A stretch of 64,000 nt of DNA from Ampelocalamus luodianensis (lineage: Eukaryota; Streptophyta; Magnoliopsida; Poales; Poaceae), in NCBI GenBank assembly GCA_036346255.1, contig CM070620.1, positions 62,978,522-63,042,521 on the forward strand, written 5' to 3'. Positions 11,966-24,240 of the stretch are shown here, piece after piece. Within the stretch, counting starts at the first letter, position 1. Every line of letters begins with the position of its first letter. The translations under genes and the position numbers were made by a program. Under the pieces are notes generated by a model, which ran no database searches, was not told where the DNA came from, and was given only the letters and a program-made list of their open reading frames with translations.

Positions 11966-14900
11966 TGTAACATCCCAATTTTAGGCTTGTGTTTCAAATA
12001 TAAGAAAATGAGTAGAAATTAAAACTTTTTCTTACATCTTGTATTTCCTGTTTGTACTGAACAGCTATTGTACAAGAAGTTATGGAAATACAAAGTCACA
12101 AGTCTTTTGATCCAAATCTTGAGCTTACAAAAACAATCTTGTCAAACCTCTTGATCATCTCCTGGAAATATTTTTTCCTGAGTTCTTGGGATGGTGTGAC
12201 TCCTCTGAAAAATCCCACAATTTTTAGAAATTGTTTGAATGCTGTTGGAGGAAAGTCAACCCAATTCAAAATCTGGTCAAACCTTGGACCAGTACCTTGG
12301 TAAATTTTTGGAGGAAAATCCACAGCACCAAAACCTCTGAAAATTTTATTCAAGGTCAATCCCTCAGCTAGCAAGCTCCTGTAAAAATTTCATAATTTTT
12401 GGAGTTCGTTTGCTACCTCAAACAATTCTCCAAATGTCAGCCCTTCTCAAAAACCAGAAAAATCGAATCTGGTTTGAGTCAGACTCGGGCTCGAGCCCGA
12501 GCCTAACTCAACCGACACGGTTGGACCCAGTCCACTCAACCTCCTCGGGCTCGTTCCTTGTGGGCCATTGGATCTCCATCCAGCCGCCCAGACCTCCCCT
12601 CTGATCTCAGCGCCTCGGGGTGGTCCAGGCCCTTGGATCTCCATCCAGCGGTCACGACCTCCCCTGGACCTCCCCGCGCGCTCGGACCTCCCCACCTCGA
12701 GTGATCTGGGACGTCCAGGACCACCCCATGCAAATCGGGATCGTCCAGGACCTCCCTAAGCCCTGTTCTTCTTCCTCCAGGACCTCCTCGAGCCCTGGTC
12801 ATCATGGTTTTCCCGCACCCGTGTGTGTGTCAGGGTTAGAGCAGTTGGGAGCAGTGGCCTGTCACTTTTTGGTCCTTCCCAACGGCTCTTTTTGCTGCCA
12901 TGCATTTATTGCCAATCAGCTTTAACCTCCAAAGTCTCCACCCTGCTCTGCTCCTACCTACCATGCGTGCTTTTGGCAGGGGCATAGACATTGTTCACAG
13001 TGAACTTACTCATGCCATTGCCAAGCTTCCAGGCTATGAATAGCCTGAAACCTCCCTTCTCCTTTTCCTTCTTCGTTCTTTGTTGTGCTTGAGCTCCCTC
13101 ATTTGAGTTGGTCCTCAAACTCAAGCACCTAAGAACACCACCCCATACCACCATTGTCACCTTTGGAGCTCCCTGCCGAAGCTCGAGCTCCAGTGGTCCC
13201 ATCATTATTCTTGCCTTCTTTGCTGTCATCTTGATCACCTCGAGCTTGCTCTAACTTAGCTTGGTTCACATTGCAGAGGTGGGCAAGTTTGGGAGCTGCT
13301 TTTCGGGGTCGAGGTCATCTTCTTCTTCCTCGTCGGCAAACACGTCACCGCCGGACTTCGTCGACCTTCTCCAAGTTCCTCCGACCTCCCTGGTTCCCTC
13401 GCTGCCCTCAGGTGCCCATCCTTTAGCCTTGTTGTTATTTTCTAGAGCTCGTGTAGTTTCGTAGTAAGCCTCCCTAGCCTATCTCCGGCTCGCCGGCGTT
13501 CAAGGTCGCCGCCGCCGACGAGGTTGCCACCTTTAGCTCCGTGATGATATCGCGTTCCATTCGAAGATTTAGTTGGCGCCGCGTGGTCCTCGCCGCGCGC
13601 AAGCCGTTAAACGCGCTCGGGATTTTTGCCGGTGCAAGCTCCCGTTTTCATCATTTTCTTAGGACAGCATTAATGCCCCATTTATTGCTAATCATTGGTG
13701 CATTGGTCATGTCTTAAATTGTGTCGTGTGTCACCGGCGTGTGGGCCATAGGCTTAGAACTAAAATCCAGAAGCCATTAATGTCCCTTTTAGATTCAGTT
13801 ACTACCAATCATGAGCATTTAGTGCTATCGGTTTAGGCTCCTGTTGTCGTTCGGCAAAACCCCGCCCATACCTCCCTCCTCGGGACCTCCCCTCGCTTGA
13901 TCTCGGCGTTAAGACCACCCTCGCCGATCAATGGCGTAGATGGGTTTCCGTGTAAATTTCTAAGTCCCAAGACCTCCTAGAGTGTTCTCCGCCGTTAAAA
14001 GACCTCCTAGGATTAGCTCTTAGCCGTTAGATCCTGGTCCGCGAAAACTCTTAGTGCCAGGACCTCCCCGAGGGTTGATCCTAACCGTCTAGGACCACCC
14101 TGGTTCAATCCTAGCCGCTAGGACCACTCCTGCGCAAAAGGACCTCCTCTGGGTCATTTTGCCAAAACCACACGGACCTCAACCGAGGTCCTCTTTGCAA
14201 AAGACCTCCTCGGTCATTTTGCAAAGACCACCTCGAGGTCCTCTTTGTAAAAGCCACCCTAACCTTTACAAAGAAAACCCCGCCAGACCTCTCAGCTCAA
14301 TCCTAGCCGCTCACGACCCCGGTTTAGATCGGCGTTAGATCTCTTTTGTAAAATCCTTAGCGCTCGGACCTCCCTCTGCGCCGATCGTAACTGCTCAGAC
14401 CTCCCTAGGCCTTATCTCGAGCCGCCCGCATCTCCTCCCGTTAAAACCCCGTCACTTAGGACCTCCCGAGTAGATCTTGGCCGCCCAAGACCTCCTCGGT
14501 TGAATCCCACCGATCGGGACCTCCTCGCTTGATCTTGATCGCCCGTGACCTCCTCACTTGATCGTTTCGTTAAAGACCTCCTCTCCGAGATCTAGATCGT
14601 TGAAGACCTCCTCCGTGAGATCTTAGCCGTCCAGACCTCCCTCCGTAGGTTTACCCTTAGGACCTCCCCTAGTGCTCGGGACCGCCAGATCTCGATCTGA
14701 TGGTCACGACATCTGTTAGGCGCGAGGACCTCCTTTGTGTGCGCTGTGCATGCACTGGTCGTTGCCGTTGGATCAAATCTCAACGGTCCAGACCTCCCCA
14801 ATGTGGGAGGAGGTCTTCCCGCGCGCTGTGCTTCGAGGTCTGTGGCCCTGTGATGCAAGATCAATGGCCCGCGACCTCTCCTTTTTCCTTCAGTTCATTG

Positions 14901-17232
14901 GACCTCCCGAGAGCTCAAAATTTTCCTAAGTCCTTTAATGTTTCAAATTTCTAAAGTGCATAACTTTGTCTTTTTAATTCCTTTTTGAATGATTTCATTC
15001 TTTGTAGCCTTGTTATAGTATGAACTTTAATCGAGAATGAATTTAAAATCGTTGTGTAGCAGAAAATGATTTAAACAAAGATGATCTTGTTTAGTGAATA
15101 TGGTTATCTAGAAATTCATTAAAAACTTGTAAAATACATAACTTTCTCTCTGTAATTGCAAACCGAGCAAACTCAACTTGGTAAAATTTATCAGAGACAT
15201 GCTTTATGATGAACTAGGCTTTGTCTTTATTCATGTTCCTGAAAAATGATATATGCTAGATTTAGAGCTTAGAAAAATCATAACTAATTCATTAGAACTC
15301 CAAATTATGCAAACTCAGTTTTGCTGTTGTTAGGATACTATTATCTACCTACCATAAAAATTTCAGACCTTAGATCATTCTAGAAATTTTCGCCATGAAC
15401 AGTAACAGATAGGAATTAAACTGGATTTATCAGGCTGAGCAAAATCGTTTAGGGCATAACTTTTTCATGCTAAGTCCAAATGAAGTGATTCTTGTTTCTA
15501 AAATTGTCTAAAATCAACCTCTAGCTGCTGAAGAAATTTCTTTGGATTTGGTTGTGCTTTGCTGTTGAGTTCCTTTTGGTGTTCTTCGTTCTTATCGATT
15601 TTTATCGCCTTTTCACGTTAGGTTCCGAAGAATTTATTGAACCTGAGCACTCCCCTCTGCAGCAAGAACAAATCCCGCAAGGCAAGCAGTTTGATCATGT
15701 TAATCCCAGTATTTTAAGTATTTATGTTGATTTCAAATTTTATGTATGCATTGCTACTTTGTGTTAATAGTTGACCTAGTAGATGCATTTCCTTAGACAA
15801 ATGATTATTCTCTACTACCATAAGCCTAGGTTATTGCTGTGATTAGAGTTCGTGGATGAGCTCTTGTCACTTAGTAGCTTACGAATTAATTGCTTAGCCA
15901 TGCTTAGCTTCCGGTAGAAATGGGCGGTTATCGACTTGTCGATAACCTTGATCACATAAAACTTATTATGATTATGATTTCCACCTTGTGCCATGTCTAT
16001 TTATGAAAACTAAAACCTAAAAAAAACAAAAGGATTTAGACTTGGGCACAATGGTATGTTGGTGTGCTTTTGGGTGTGGATCGAATGGTGCCCGGTCATT
16101 AAGGACCGAGTTACTTGCGCCACCGTACTGAGCATTTTGCGTGCTAACCACACTAGAGGGTATGGGACCTCTCTTGACTTAGTACTTTGGAGTGTATTGG
16201 CTTCGAGTCGCAGGGAGTCGCAGGAGGGATGGTGTTGGGAGATTGTGTCCGAAAGACTTCACCGTGATGGGATTTGTTGTCTTTCGCCATGCGATGTAAG
16301 CGTATGGGTTTCTATCCATACGAGCGGCTCGTAGTTAATGCACAAGATTGGAAATGTCTCAGAGGACTTAGCCGTGCTGCTGCATACCTTCTAAGTGTGC
16401 TTTTGGCTTAAAGGCGATGCAAGTGTGGGTACATTGGTACACCCCGCAGGTTAAAATTATTCGAATAGCCTCGCCCTAGGTTATGGACACGCTCGGATAC
16501 GCCCGTGAGAACTAGACTACAACCTTTTAATTAAAACTTGATGGGTGGTATGAATCGGGATTCGTATATGTCGTGGTGACTATTGGGATAGTCACTTCCA
16601 GTGGTTACTTGTATGTATCTTTATTTATTTGTTATTTTGACAACAAAACGGATTTGCAAACTTGCTTTTAAATGTATTACATTATTGCAAATAAAGTTGG
16701 CTTTATGCAAAATGAGACATACAACCTCCACCTAAATAAGCTTGCATGTAGTTTATGAATAGGTCTGCTATTCCACACGCAAGATTGTGCAGTACCTTTG
16801 TGTACTCGGCTATCTTGCTTAATTGTAATTGTTGCAGAGGAAGAAGGTGAGCTCGAGGGCCTCACTACGTGAGTTGTCTTGTGGTAGAGCTTGCGAGGCG
16901 TCTAGCTGGGCGGCGGTCGGTTGTCCCTGTGGTGGTGTGGCTAACCGGTCGACTTTTGTTTTAGCCATCTTATGGCACCTTTTGCTTCCGCTGTCTTTCT
17001 TGTATATTGTTCTATTTGGCCGGTCGGCTCTTTTATAATAACTTTACTTTATGTATGTCGTTGTTGAACTTAGTGTTGTATGTTGTATGGAAATGATGTG
17101 TAATTTTGTGATGATGTGCATATGCTGCAATTCTGGGAAGCATATGTCCATCGAGGCTTAGAATTTTTAATTAGTAACGCTAGAACCATTTGGAGGTTAA
17201 GTGTTACTAGTTAAATATTCCGGGTCCTCACA
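11966..17232 (+). repeat. Element B 3' LTR (about 5.3 kb)
   Basis: Starts TGTAACATCCC after the polypurine tract and ends GGGTCCTCACA at 17232, the same terminus type as element A. A second, inverted copy of the first four fifths is found at 20309-27140. The LTR contains a GACCTCC-rich array (13860-14900). It also has the conserved block beginning GACTTGGGC at 16039 and continuing through a GGTCATTAAGGACC near-palindrome and the TTATTCGAATAGCC motif near 16455. No coding sequence is supported in it. Confidence 0.85.
13860..14900 (+). repeat. Degenerate GACCTCC array in the B LTR
   Basis: The heptamer GACCTCC occurs about 20 times in roughly 1 kb, usually 30-50 bp apart. The units are joined by variants of GATCTNAGCCGTT, so the region looks like a highly decayed tandem repeat of about 35-45 bp. 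The inverted LTR copy carries the complementary array at about 24850-25440. By position it is in U3 or early R. Confidence 0.7.
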
Positions 17233-19300
17233 CTGGGCCTCAGGCCTTGGCCCAGGAGGCCCATGAGGGGCTGGCCACCAATAAAAAGAGAAGGGGAAAC
17301 CCTAGTTGCTACAGTACCACGCCCCTGGTACTGTAGTGCCGCACTGTAGCAACCCCCCCTTCTATGCAAAGAGGAGAAAAGAAAGAGAGAAAGGAAGAAG
17401 AAGAAAGGAAGAAGAAGAGAAGGGAGAAGAGAAGGAAGAGGGATCACCATCCGTGGTTCGCGACCTTCAGCGGCGGCATCAAGGGTAACGCGTTGTTTTT
17501 GTTGGGTATTTAGTCATAGAAGAGTAATCGGGTAGTTTTTGGCTAGGTTGCAATCTGCCTGCTGTTCGTGCAGATTCGTCCAGAAGCTTGCGGGGTTAAT
17601 TTCATGTGGTTCGAGGCCGAATCAGAGGTTTTGGTCTGCTAGAGAATTGTAGGTTATGTTCTTAGCTTTCGTTGGACGCAATGATCGCCCAAATCCGATT
17701 AACGGTCTGAGAGTTATGAATTTGCTAGTATTGCTGTCCTGTTGTTCTGTCAGATTCTGGACAGTCTGTAGAAAATTGGTTAGAACTGCTAATTAAAGGG
17801 AGAATCAGGGGACCTCAATATAACGAAAAATGTGGGTAATTTCTGTACCTTTTCATAGAGATAAAGAACGCAAGATTTGGATTCTCGTAGCAAAAGTTAT
17901 GGAGGTTTTAGTGTACTGTCCAGAGAACCCGACGTGAATTCTGATGTCTGATAGATTGGTTTGCTAGGGGCAGTAGATGGTACAATCAAAAGGGCTCCCC
18001 AACTAAGTTTATTTAGATAATTTAATTAAATTTTCAGAAAGTCCAAGAACATCTTATTTGGACACCTGAGCAGAAAGTTATGTATTTTAGAAGTTGACAG
18101 TCCACAGTGTGCGCCAATCCGATCGCTAGAAATTGGGAGTTGGGAAACACTTGGGAGTTTAGCAAGTTCATTTGTGTTGTTATTTTTGCTCTTGGTTCAG
18201 AATGTTGGTCTTAGATTGGGGTATCTGTATATTCAGGTGGGAGCGTAGTTCCAGGGGCAGCACCCTCGTCGTGTCCACCGTTTTCGCACGGTTGAGGCAA
18301 GTATTCGGGCTATGGTATATGTATGCCTGCATGATGTGATTGTGATTTGTCTTGTTCGCTTTAGTCATGCATACCTGTTTATGAGATGAGTTACCGTTTA
18401 ACTTGATGACTGCCAGTTGGTTAAAGATTTTCCCGTATGTTGTTAATGCTTACATGTTAATGAGAATATGTTGAATTCCTGCATATGAAGAATGTTATCA
18501 TGGTGTATATGCATGTTGAGAGCATCAGTGCCTTGGTCACGTGGTGACCAAGCACATCTGATTGAGGTCCCCGTCATGTAGATGACGGGCTTGAGGTCCC
18601 CATATTCGTGGAATGTGGGCTATGAGCAAGAGATCCCCATCATTAAGATGATGGGCAAAGGTCCCTATACATGTGGTGTATAGGCTTTGGTTCTGTGCCA
18701 ATGGCACGCAGGGTATACAAATATCTGGCTGGTTGTATACCCGCATTACCGTAGAAATGCGAAAGAGATAAAGTTCAAAGGATTATTGCATTGATTGCAT
18801 ATCATGAGAAAAATGGCTATATTTAGTATAATGTTATTGTGGATTATCGATGCTATGCTAATGTTCTTGTTTTATAGCCTAGTTGATACTTGCTGAGTCC
18901 TTGGGCTCACCCTTGCTTAATTGTGTTTTAGGTACCAATGGCAGGAACGACACGCATGGGAGGGAGTAGTTGTTGGATGCACTCACTGCCTCACACTCAT
19001 AAGGCGTTTGCTAGTTAGCTTCAATTTAGAAATAAATAAACCATTTGATTATCACCCATAGATGGTTTGGTTTGAGTAGCTGCTTATTTGTAATAATGAG
19101 ATTGCCAGTCTTGGTTGGTTCATTTGATTATCATGTATGATAGAGTAATTTGATTATGAGAACTTTGTTATGCCATGTGTTATTGTTGAACTCTCAGTTT
19201 AGCTGATTAAACAAAGGAGATTCTGCCGAAAATTTGTAGTTGTGCTAGAATAGTTTAGTTTCAGTAGCATTCTAGGCTCTTTGAAAGTTGGGGTGTTACA
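17233..19300 (+). repeat. Family C LTR, 3' part (copy 1)
   Basis: It ends GGGGTGTTACA at 19300, the same terminus as the copy at 27141-27903. A TATA-like AATAAAAAG lies at 17280, only about 50 bp from the left edge. The true LTR start is therefore missing, and element B interrupts this LTR. It contains a purine-rich GA/GAA tract (17366-17450), the hairpin array at 18532-18765, and a segment near 18945-18980 (GGAACGACACGCATGGGAGG) that recurs in the second copy. What follows 19300 is not a PBS, so this is either a 3' LTR or a solo LTR. Confidence 0.7.
18532..18765 (+). repeat. Array of about eight consecutive hairpins in the C LTR
   Basis: Successive inverted repeats: CTTGGTCAC/GTGACCAAG (18532), CCCGTCAT/ATGACGGG (18570), CCCATATTC/GAATGTGGG (18598), CCCATCAT/ATGATGGG (18635) and CCTATACA/TGTATAGG (18664). 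These are followed by GTGCC/GGCAC, GGGTATACAA/TTGTATACCC and CGCATT/AATGCG to 18765. Most units share the frame GGTCCC...GGGC with 3-5 nt loops. By position they are in the transcribed part of the LTR. Confidence 0.8.
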
Positions 19301-20308
19301 GTTCAAAACCTGTATTCACCTGCAAAAGGTTTGCGAAAGACATAAGTATTATGCTCATTCTTATCCCTCCTAAAGATTACTCTCTCTTACGTATTGAATT
19401 TTCTTTTGAATTCGAAAAGTGATTGGTTTTCTCGTCTCTTATCCGAACTTCAAATACTCAAGTTCAGGAATGTGATAACTTGTTAGGGTAGGACAATCTC
19501 ATTTTGAGTAACCCCTGTGTATTCCTATGTGTGTATTTCCACGAGTAGACGATGTACTGTCGTGAGCTTTTATTTGGAACCTGTGTACTGCCTATTTTTC
19601 CAGTGGGCACCGTATTTCGCAGTCACGGTGAAAAACTTGTTTTAAAATGATTTGTGTGATTATTTTAGCCTTCCCGACCTTTCGTTTGTTAAAATTTTAA
19701 AATTTTTAAAAGAAAAATGGCTTTAGTGACCTTATCCCCCTGGTCTTCTCCCTACATCTTGCTATTCTCGCTTCATCCCTTGCTGAGAGGACCACCAGAT
19801 GTCAAGACCAAACCAGCATCGCAACCATAAGAGCCCAAATGGAATCTGTCCCTGCCCAAGAAAAACAAACCCTGAGATGGAAGGCAACCTAGACAATGGA
19901 TTGACACATGCTATACCCTTAGGTCTAGATTTTTATGAGACTTGCACGATAAATAATTAATGAGAATGTATCGAGGATATCTTATGATATTTAGAATGAA
20001 TCAAATGTGTGGAAAGTTGGTGGAGTCCTAGAAATCATATGGATAAGTATTTGTAAGACATCATCGCAGAACCACATTTGGATTGAGCTATCGGGAATAA
20101 TTGAATCTGTAAATAAAATGTGATCAATAAACAGATTGTTAGCAGTTCCTAGTGGTTAGATGTCGGAAGAATTAACGTGATCAACGTTATACTTGATAAC
20201 CAAGGAATGAAATTATTACTCATTGTCCTCGAGTATGATCTTAGAAGAATTAATTTGTTTTTTTTTCGTATCCTGAGATATTAACCTTTGTGGGATCATT
20301 CGTGTAAT
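19301..20308. other. Unassigned 1-kb AT-rich segment
   Basis: Lies between the end of the C LTR and the truncated inverted B-type LTR. I see no coding frame with recognisable motifs, no LTR terminus and no PBS or polypurine tract. It may be the older sequence into which the neighbours inserted, or an unrecognised LTR piece. Confidence 0.4.
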
Positions 20309-21218
20309 TCGGTCCTTGTTGACTCGGGCACCATTCCAGTCACACCCAAAAGCACACCATCTTACCATTGTGCCCAAGTCCAAATCATTTTGTTTTCATT
20401 TTTAGTTTTCACAATTAAACATAGCACAAAGGCTGAAATCATAAAGTCATAATAAGTTTGTGTGATCAAGGTTATCAACTAAGTCGACAACCGCCTATTT
20501 TTACCGGTAGCTAAGCATGACTAAGCAACATTAACTCATAAACTACCAAGTGACAAGGGCTCATCCATCGAACCCTAAATCACAACAAGATACTCCTAGG
20601 CTCAGTAGTAGAGGATGAACATTTACCTACAGATTATGCATCTAATAGGTCAACTAATCGACAATAGTTTAAAACAAGATTGCAATGCATACGTAGAATT
20701 TGCAAACAACATATTAGACCTTGAAAATAATAGGAGCAATATGATCAAATGATGCTACATCTGCTTGCCTTGCTGGAGATCACAGTCGTGCTGCTAAGGA
20801 TCACTCTTGGGTTCAATAAACTCTTTGGAACTTAACGTAGAAACGCGATAAAACCAATAAGAACGAAGAACACCGAAAGAAACTCAAAAGCCAAAGTCAT
20901 CCAAATCCTATGAAATTTATACAGCAGCAAAGGCATGATTTTAAATGAATTTAGTAACAAAAATCGACTCATTAGGATTAAACATGAAAAAGTTATAGCC
21001 TAAACAATTTTTCTCAGCCTGGAAATTCCAAATTAAATTAATTTCGATTACTGTTCATGGCACAAATTTCCAGAAAGATCTAGAATCTGAAATTTTTATG
21101 GTAGGTAGAACATGGCATTCTAAGAACAGCAAAACTAAGTTTACTCAATTTCGAGTTAAAATGAATTACTTATGATTTTCCTAAATTGTGAAACTAGAAC
21201 ATAACACTTTTCAGAGGT
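20309..21218 (-). repeat. Inverted B-type LTR, inner fragment
   Basis: Reverse-complement similarity to element B's LTR at about 15240-16120 is clear. Examples are the CGGGCACCATTC and CCCAAAAGCAC stretch at 20325-20355, and GATAACCTTGATCACA-type sequence near 20460. The last kilobase of the LTR is missing on the left. The right side is cut by the copia fragment D, and the LTR resumes at about 24241. Confidence 0.8.
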
Positions 21219-21224
21219 ACATAC

Positions 21225-21530
21225 ATGAACAAGACCTATTCGTGCTTTGAGAATCCCAAGCATCCACATCATGTTTTCAAGCTATCCAAAGCCTTGTATG
21301 GTCTTAAGCAAGCCCCTAGAGCATGGTATGATAGACTTAAGACCTTTCTCGCTAAGAATGATTTTGAGATGGGTAAGGTAGACAAGACCTGCTCATCCTT
21401 AGGCGTGGCAATGACTTCCGCTTGCTCGATTTATGTAGATGATATTATCTTTGGTGGTTCTTCTCATGCTCTTGTTTCCAGCTTTTCCGAGACCATGTCC
21501 AGTGGAATTTGAGATGAGTATGATGGGAGA
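21225..21530 (+). pseudogene. Element D reverse transcriptase C-terminal part
   Basis: The open stretch reads FENPKHPHHVFKLSKALYG, then the copia signature LKQAPRAWYDRL, and later YVDDIIFGG, the polymerase active-site motif with both aspartates intact. A frame change follows, and FEMSMMGELNYF appears at about 21505-21545. Everything N-terminal to the ENPKHP segment is gone. A conserved copia RT would be about 250 residues, and only about 100 remain here. Confidence 0.88.
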
Positions 21531-22353
21531 ACTCAACTACTTTCGGGCTTCAAATCAAGCAATGCAAGGAAGGGATATTCATCCATCGACGGCACACCAA
21601 GGATCCGCTCAAGCGCCGAGATGGGTGATCGCAAGTCGATCGCCACTCCCATGGCGATTTCGATCGCTTTGGATCCGGATGAGGAAGGAGAAGCCATGGA
21701 TCAACGCGAGTACCGCAAAGATGATTGGCTCCCTTCATGACTGACGGCCTCAAGACCGGACATCCACTTCTGGCCCGCTCAGGCGAGGTTTCAGCGCCTC
21801 CGAGGACTTCCCATCGCCAGTCGTTAAACGATCTTCGTGTATTTACACTCTACCTCCGATGGCATTTGGTATTCCCGCCGTCGCCCTTGTCCATTCGGGG
21901 TTTTCGATTCGATTTTGCGGTCGTCGGCTAGATAGGAAGAGTACTGTGCACTTGTCACTTCCAGGCACTTCTCTTGTCTCTTGGTCTTCTAGGAAGCAAT
22001 CTTCACTGCACAATCCATCTGGTTGAATATGTAGCCGCTAGTTGTCAGAGTCGATTTTGTGGATGGTGTCCACTCTTAAGGATTTTGGGTTGGCTTTTGA
22101 TAGTGTTCCTCTTTTCTGTGATAACACTTCTGCGATTAACATTGCTAAAAACCCTGTGCAACACTCTAGGACCAAGCACATAGACATTCGCTATCACTTT
22201 CTTAGAGATCATGTCGAGAAGGGTGATATTGTGCTACATTTCGTGGAGTCCAAGGCTCAGTTGGCTGATATCCTCACCAAGCCTTTAGATCCAACTAGGT
22301 TTGCCACCTTGAGAAGTGAGTTAGGGGTAATTTATCCCTACGGTTTGGTTTGA
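21531..22353 (+). pseudogene. Element D RNase H region
   Basis: Scrambled frames from 21531 to 22040 still show pieces such as SPRTSHRQ and QFLGS. An open frame from about 22042 then gives FDSVPLFCDNTSAINIAKNP, the core DNTSAI motif of copia RNase H with its Asp. HIDIRYHFLRDHVEKGDI and ADILTKPLDPTRFATLRSEL follow, with the stop after YPYGLV at 22353. These C-terminal motifs are typical of Ty1/copia elements and fit the SIRE/Maximus group. The upstream frameshifts make it non-functional. Confidence 0.88.
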
Positions 22354-23457
22354 GGGGGAGTTTGATCTTTTCTGTTTTTACCTTGTTCATTTGATCTTTT
22401 CTTGATCTTCTTTGTTCTTTTTGATCTTTTAGTTTGTGTGCATTTCATTGTTTCATACACGCATTCATATGAAAAACCAAAAGATGCATTGTTATATGCT
22501 TTTCTCGCTTGTCTTTTAAAATTGATGAAGCTTTGCTTATTACCCTTTTGAGCTTTAGTATTTCAATTCTGCTCAATGTCATGTCTAGTTCTTTGACTTG
22601 CTAGAATTATCATGCTTTCACATGTGTAGCTAAGTCTTTGCTGAATGAGCTAGAACTTTAAGACAACTTGAACTAAAAACTGCAATTTGTGGATGTTTTA
22701 GCTAGTTGCGCAATTAGTGCTCTTTTATGACATTGGCCTGGCAAAATTAATGTGTTAGCTCTTGAATCTAGTATTGATCATTACTTGAGCTTCTTGTTCT
22801 TTGAGAATCTAAATCGCTCTTGTGAAAAAAAGGAGGTCTCTTTTATGCTAAAAACTGATCTCACCAATTCTTTCTCATGAGACGGCTTGCCATAGCACTA
22901 GGCATGAACTCGGGGAGTTTTGGATGACCTAGATCATTCTTTTAAGCTTTTGTGCTTAAGATGGTCGCGCAAGGCTTGAGATCTAGCACGTGGATAAGAA
23001 AATGAATTTTCAAATGGGTAGAAGCTATATTTCAAAATGTGTAAAGGGAGAGGATTTAAAAGTATTACAAAGAGGAGAAAATTGGAGAATTTGAAATTTT
23101 CAAATTTGAGGATCATAGTGAGGGGAGTTTCTTATTTGCATTCTTATGGTCTTATTGCTCTTTTCGAACTTGAATTGCAATTCTTGAGCCTCATCATGAT
23201 CAAAGGTCATTTTGAACAATTGTTCTTTCATATGGACCTTAAGTGAGATTTTTGACTCTTCTTTGGAAATTGAAGCTTTCTTGCTTTCTTTTGCCTTATC
23301 TCACTTGCCGATGCTATTCAAGCCAGCTTGGTTATTTTCATTGCTTTCTCTTGCATATGGACCAAGTTGTGCCTTTGCGCTAAAACGTTGAGTTTTACTT
23401 TTCAAACTTCAAAACTTGCATTTGTTGGGAATTGCCAATGTGATCATCAAGGGGAGA
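22354..23457 (+). other. Element D 3' untranslated tail
   Basis: A GAGGGGGAGTTTGA purine run follows the pol stop at once. About 1.1 kb of AT-rich sequence without credible coding comes next, ending in CATCAAGGGGAGATTG at 23444-23459. That is the usual copia polypurine tract before the LTR. Some SIRE-type elements carry an env-like ORF in this position, but I see none here. Confidence 0.6.
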
Positions 23458-24240
23458 TTGTGGATATCATGGGGATATGCTCATGATCTTAGGATGATGT
23501 GTCAATTGGCAATGACGTTGAAGGTTTGCGAAACACGAAGCCGCAAAGTTCAGTTCTCACAGTCTCAGCGGTCGGGCCGCCCTGGTGGCGTCGATCGCCC
23601 ATGCCTCGTGAATTGGTTGCGCGGTCCGACCGCCAGTCGGCGTGATCGACCGATTGGTAGCGGTCCGACCGGCGCCTCATGAGCTGGTCGGACCGGCAAG
23701 TTGAGTGACCTTGAAGTTTGAGGTCGGGCAAAAATAGAGGGTGTAGGCAAGTGAGGAGATTCTATCGCACTTGGTCTCATAATTTTTGAGCTTCGGTCAA
23801 AAGTTCTATTCGCTTTAAATTTCCGCAGAGGTTGCGGATTTCAGCGTTGAAATTTCGGCTAAGTCCTTTAGGCGGTCGACCGCCTCGCATGGGGTCGATC
23901 GGCGGTATACGACCGCCAGGCCGCGTCCGATCGCCGTTTTTTTAAGTCGTCGCCGTGTGGCGACGATGGTTGCTTGTTAGGTCAAGTTCGTGGATTTCAT
24001 AGCATATGTGTTGCATGATGCATGTTTTGACTAACGGGTCAAGTTGTGAAGAACTTGTTCCTAATTCGATTTGCTTGTCTATTGTTGTGCAGTTGCTTGG
24101 TGGTCAACGACGGTCAACGGCGAGGATGATCGGGACTAGGCTTGGAGAGCAGAGGTTCAAAACGATCGACGATGCCGTGAAGTCATTGGACTCAAGTATG
24201 GTGCAAGATGGACAAAGGTGACCGAACGGCGATTCGGTGC
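23458..24240 (+). repeat. Element D 3' LTR (probably partial)
   Basis: Begins TGTGGATATCATGGGG after the polypurine tract and runs to the junction where B-type LTR sequence resumes. It has GC-rich stretches of GGTCGACCG and CGGTCCGACCG type (23570-23700, 23870-23935) that form short inverted repeats. No matching 5' LTR is present in the window, so the end is set by where the host LTR restarts. Confidence 0.55.

Larger units (their letters stand above)
21219..24240 (+). mobile_element. Element D: truncated Ty1/copia (SIRE/Maximus-like) insertion
   Basis: A 3-kb plus-strand copia piece that splits the inverted B-type LTR. It starts within RT, so the 5' LTR, gag, protease, integrase and most of RT are absent. 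It carries the RT end, RNase H, a 1.1-kb non-coding tail, a polypurine tract near 23448 and part of an LTR. About 30 bp of the host LTR is missing or altered at the junction and no clean TSD is visible. The insertion may therefore have been truncated later by deletion. Confidence 0.8.
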
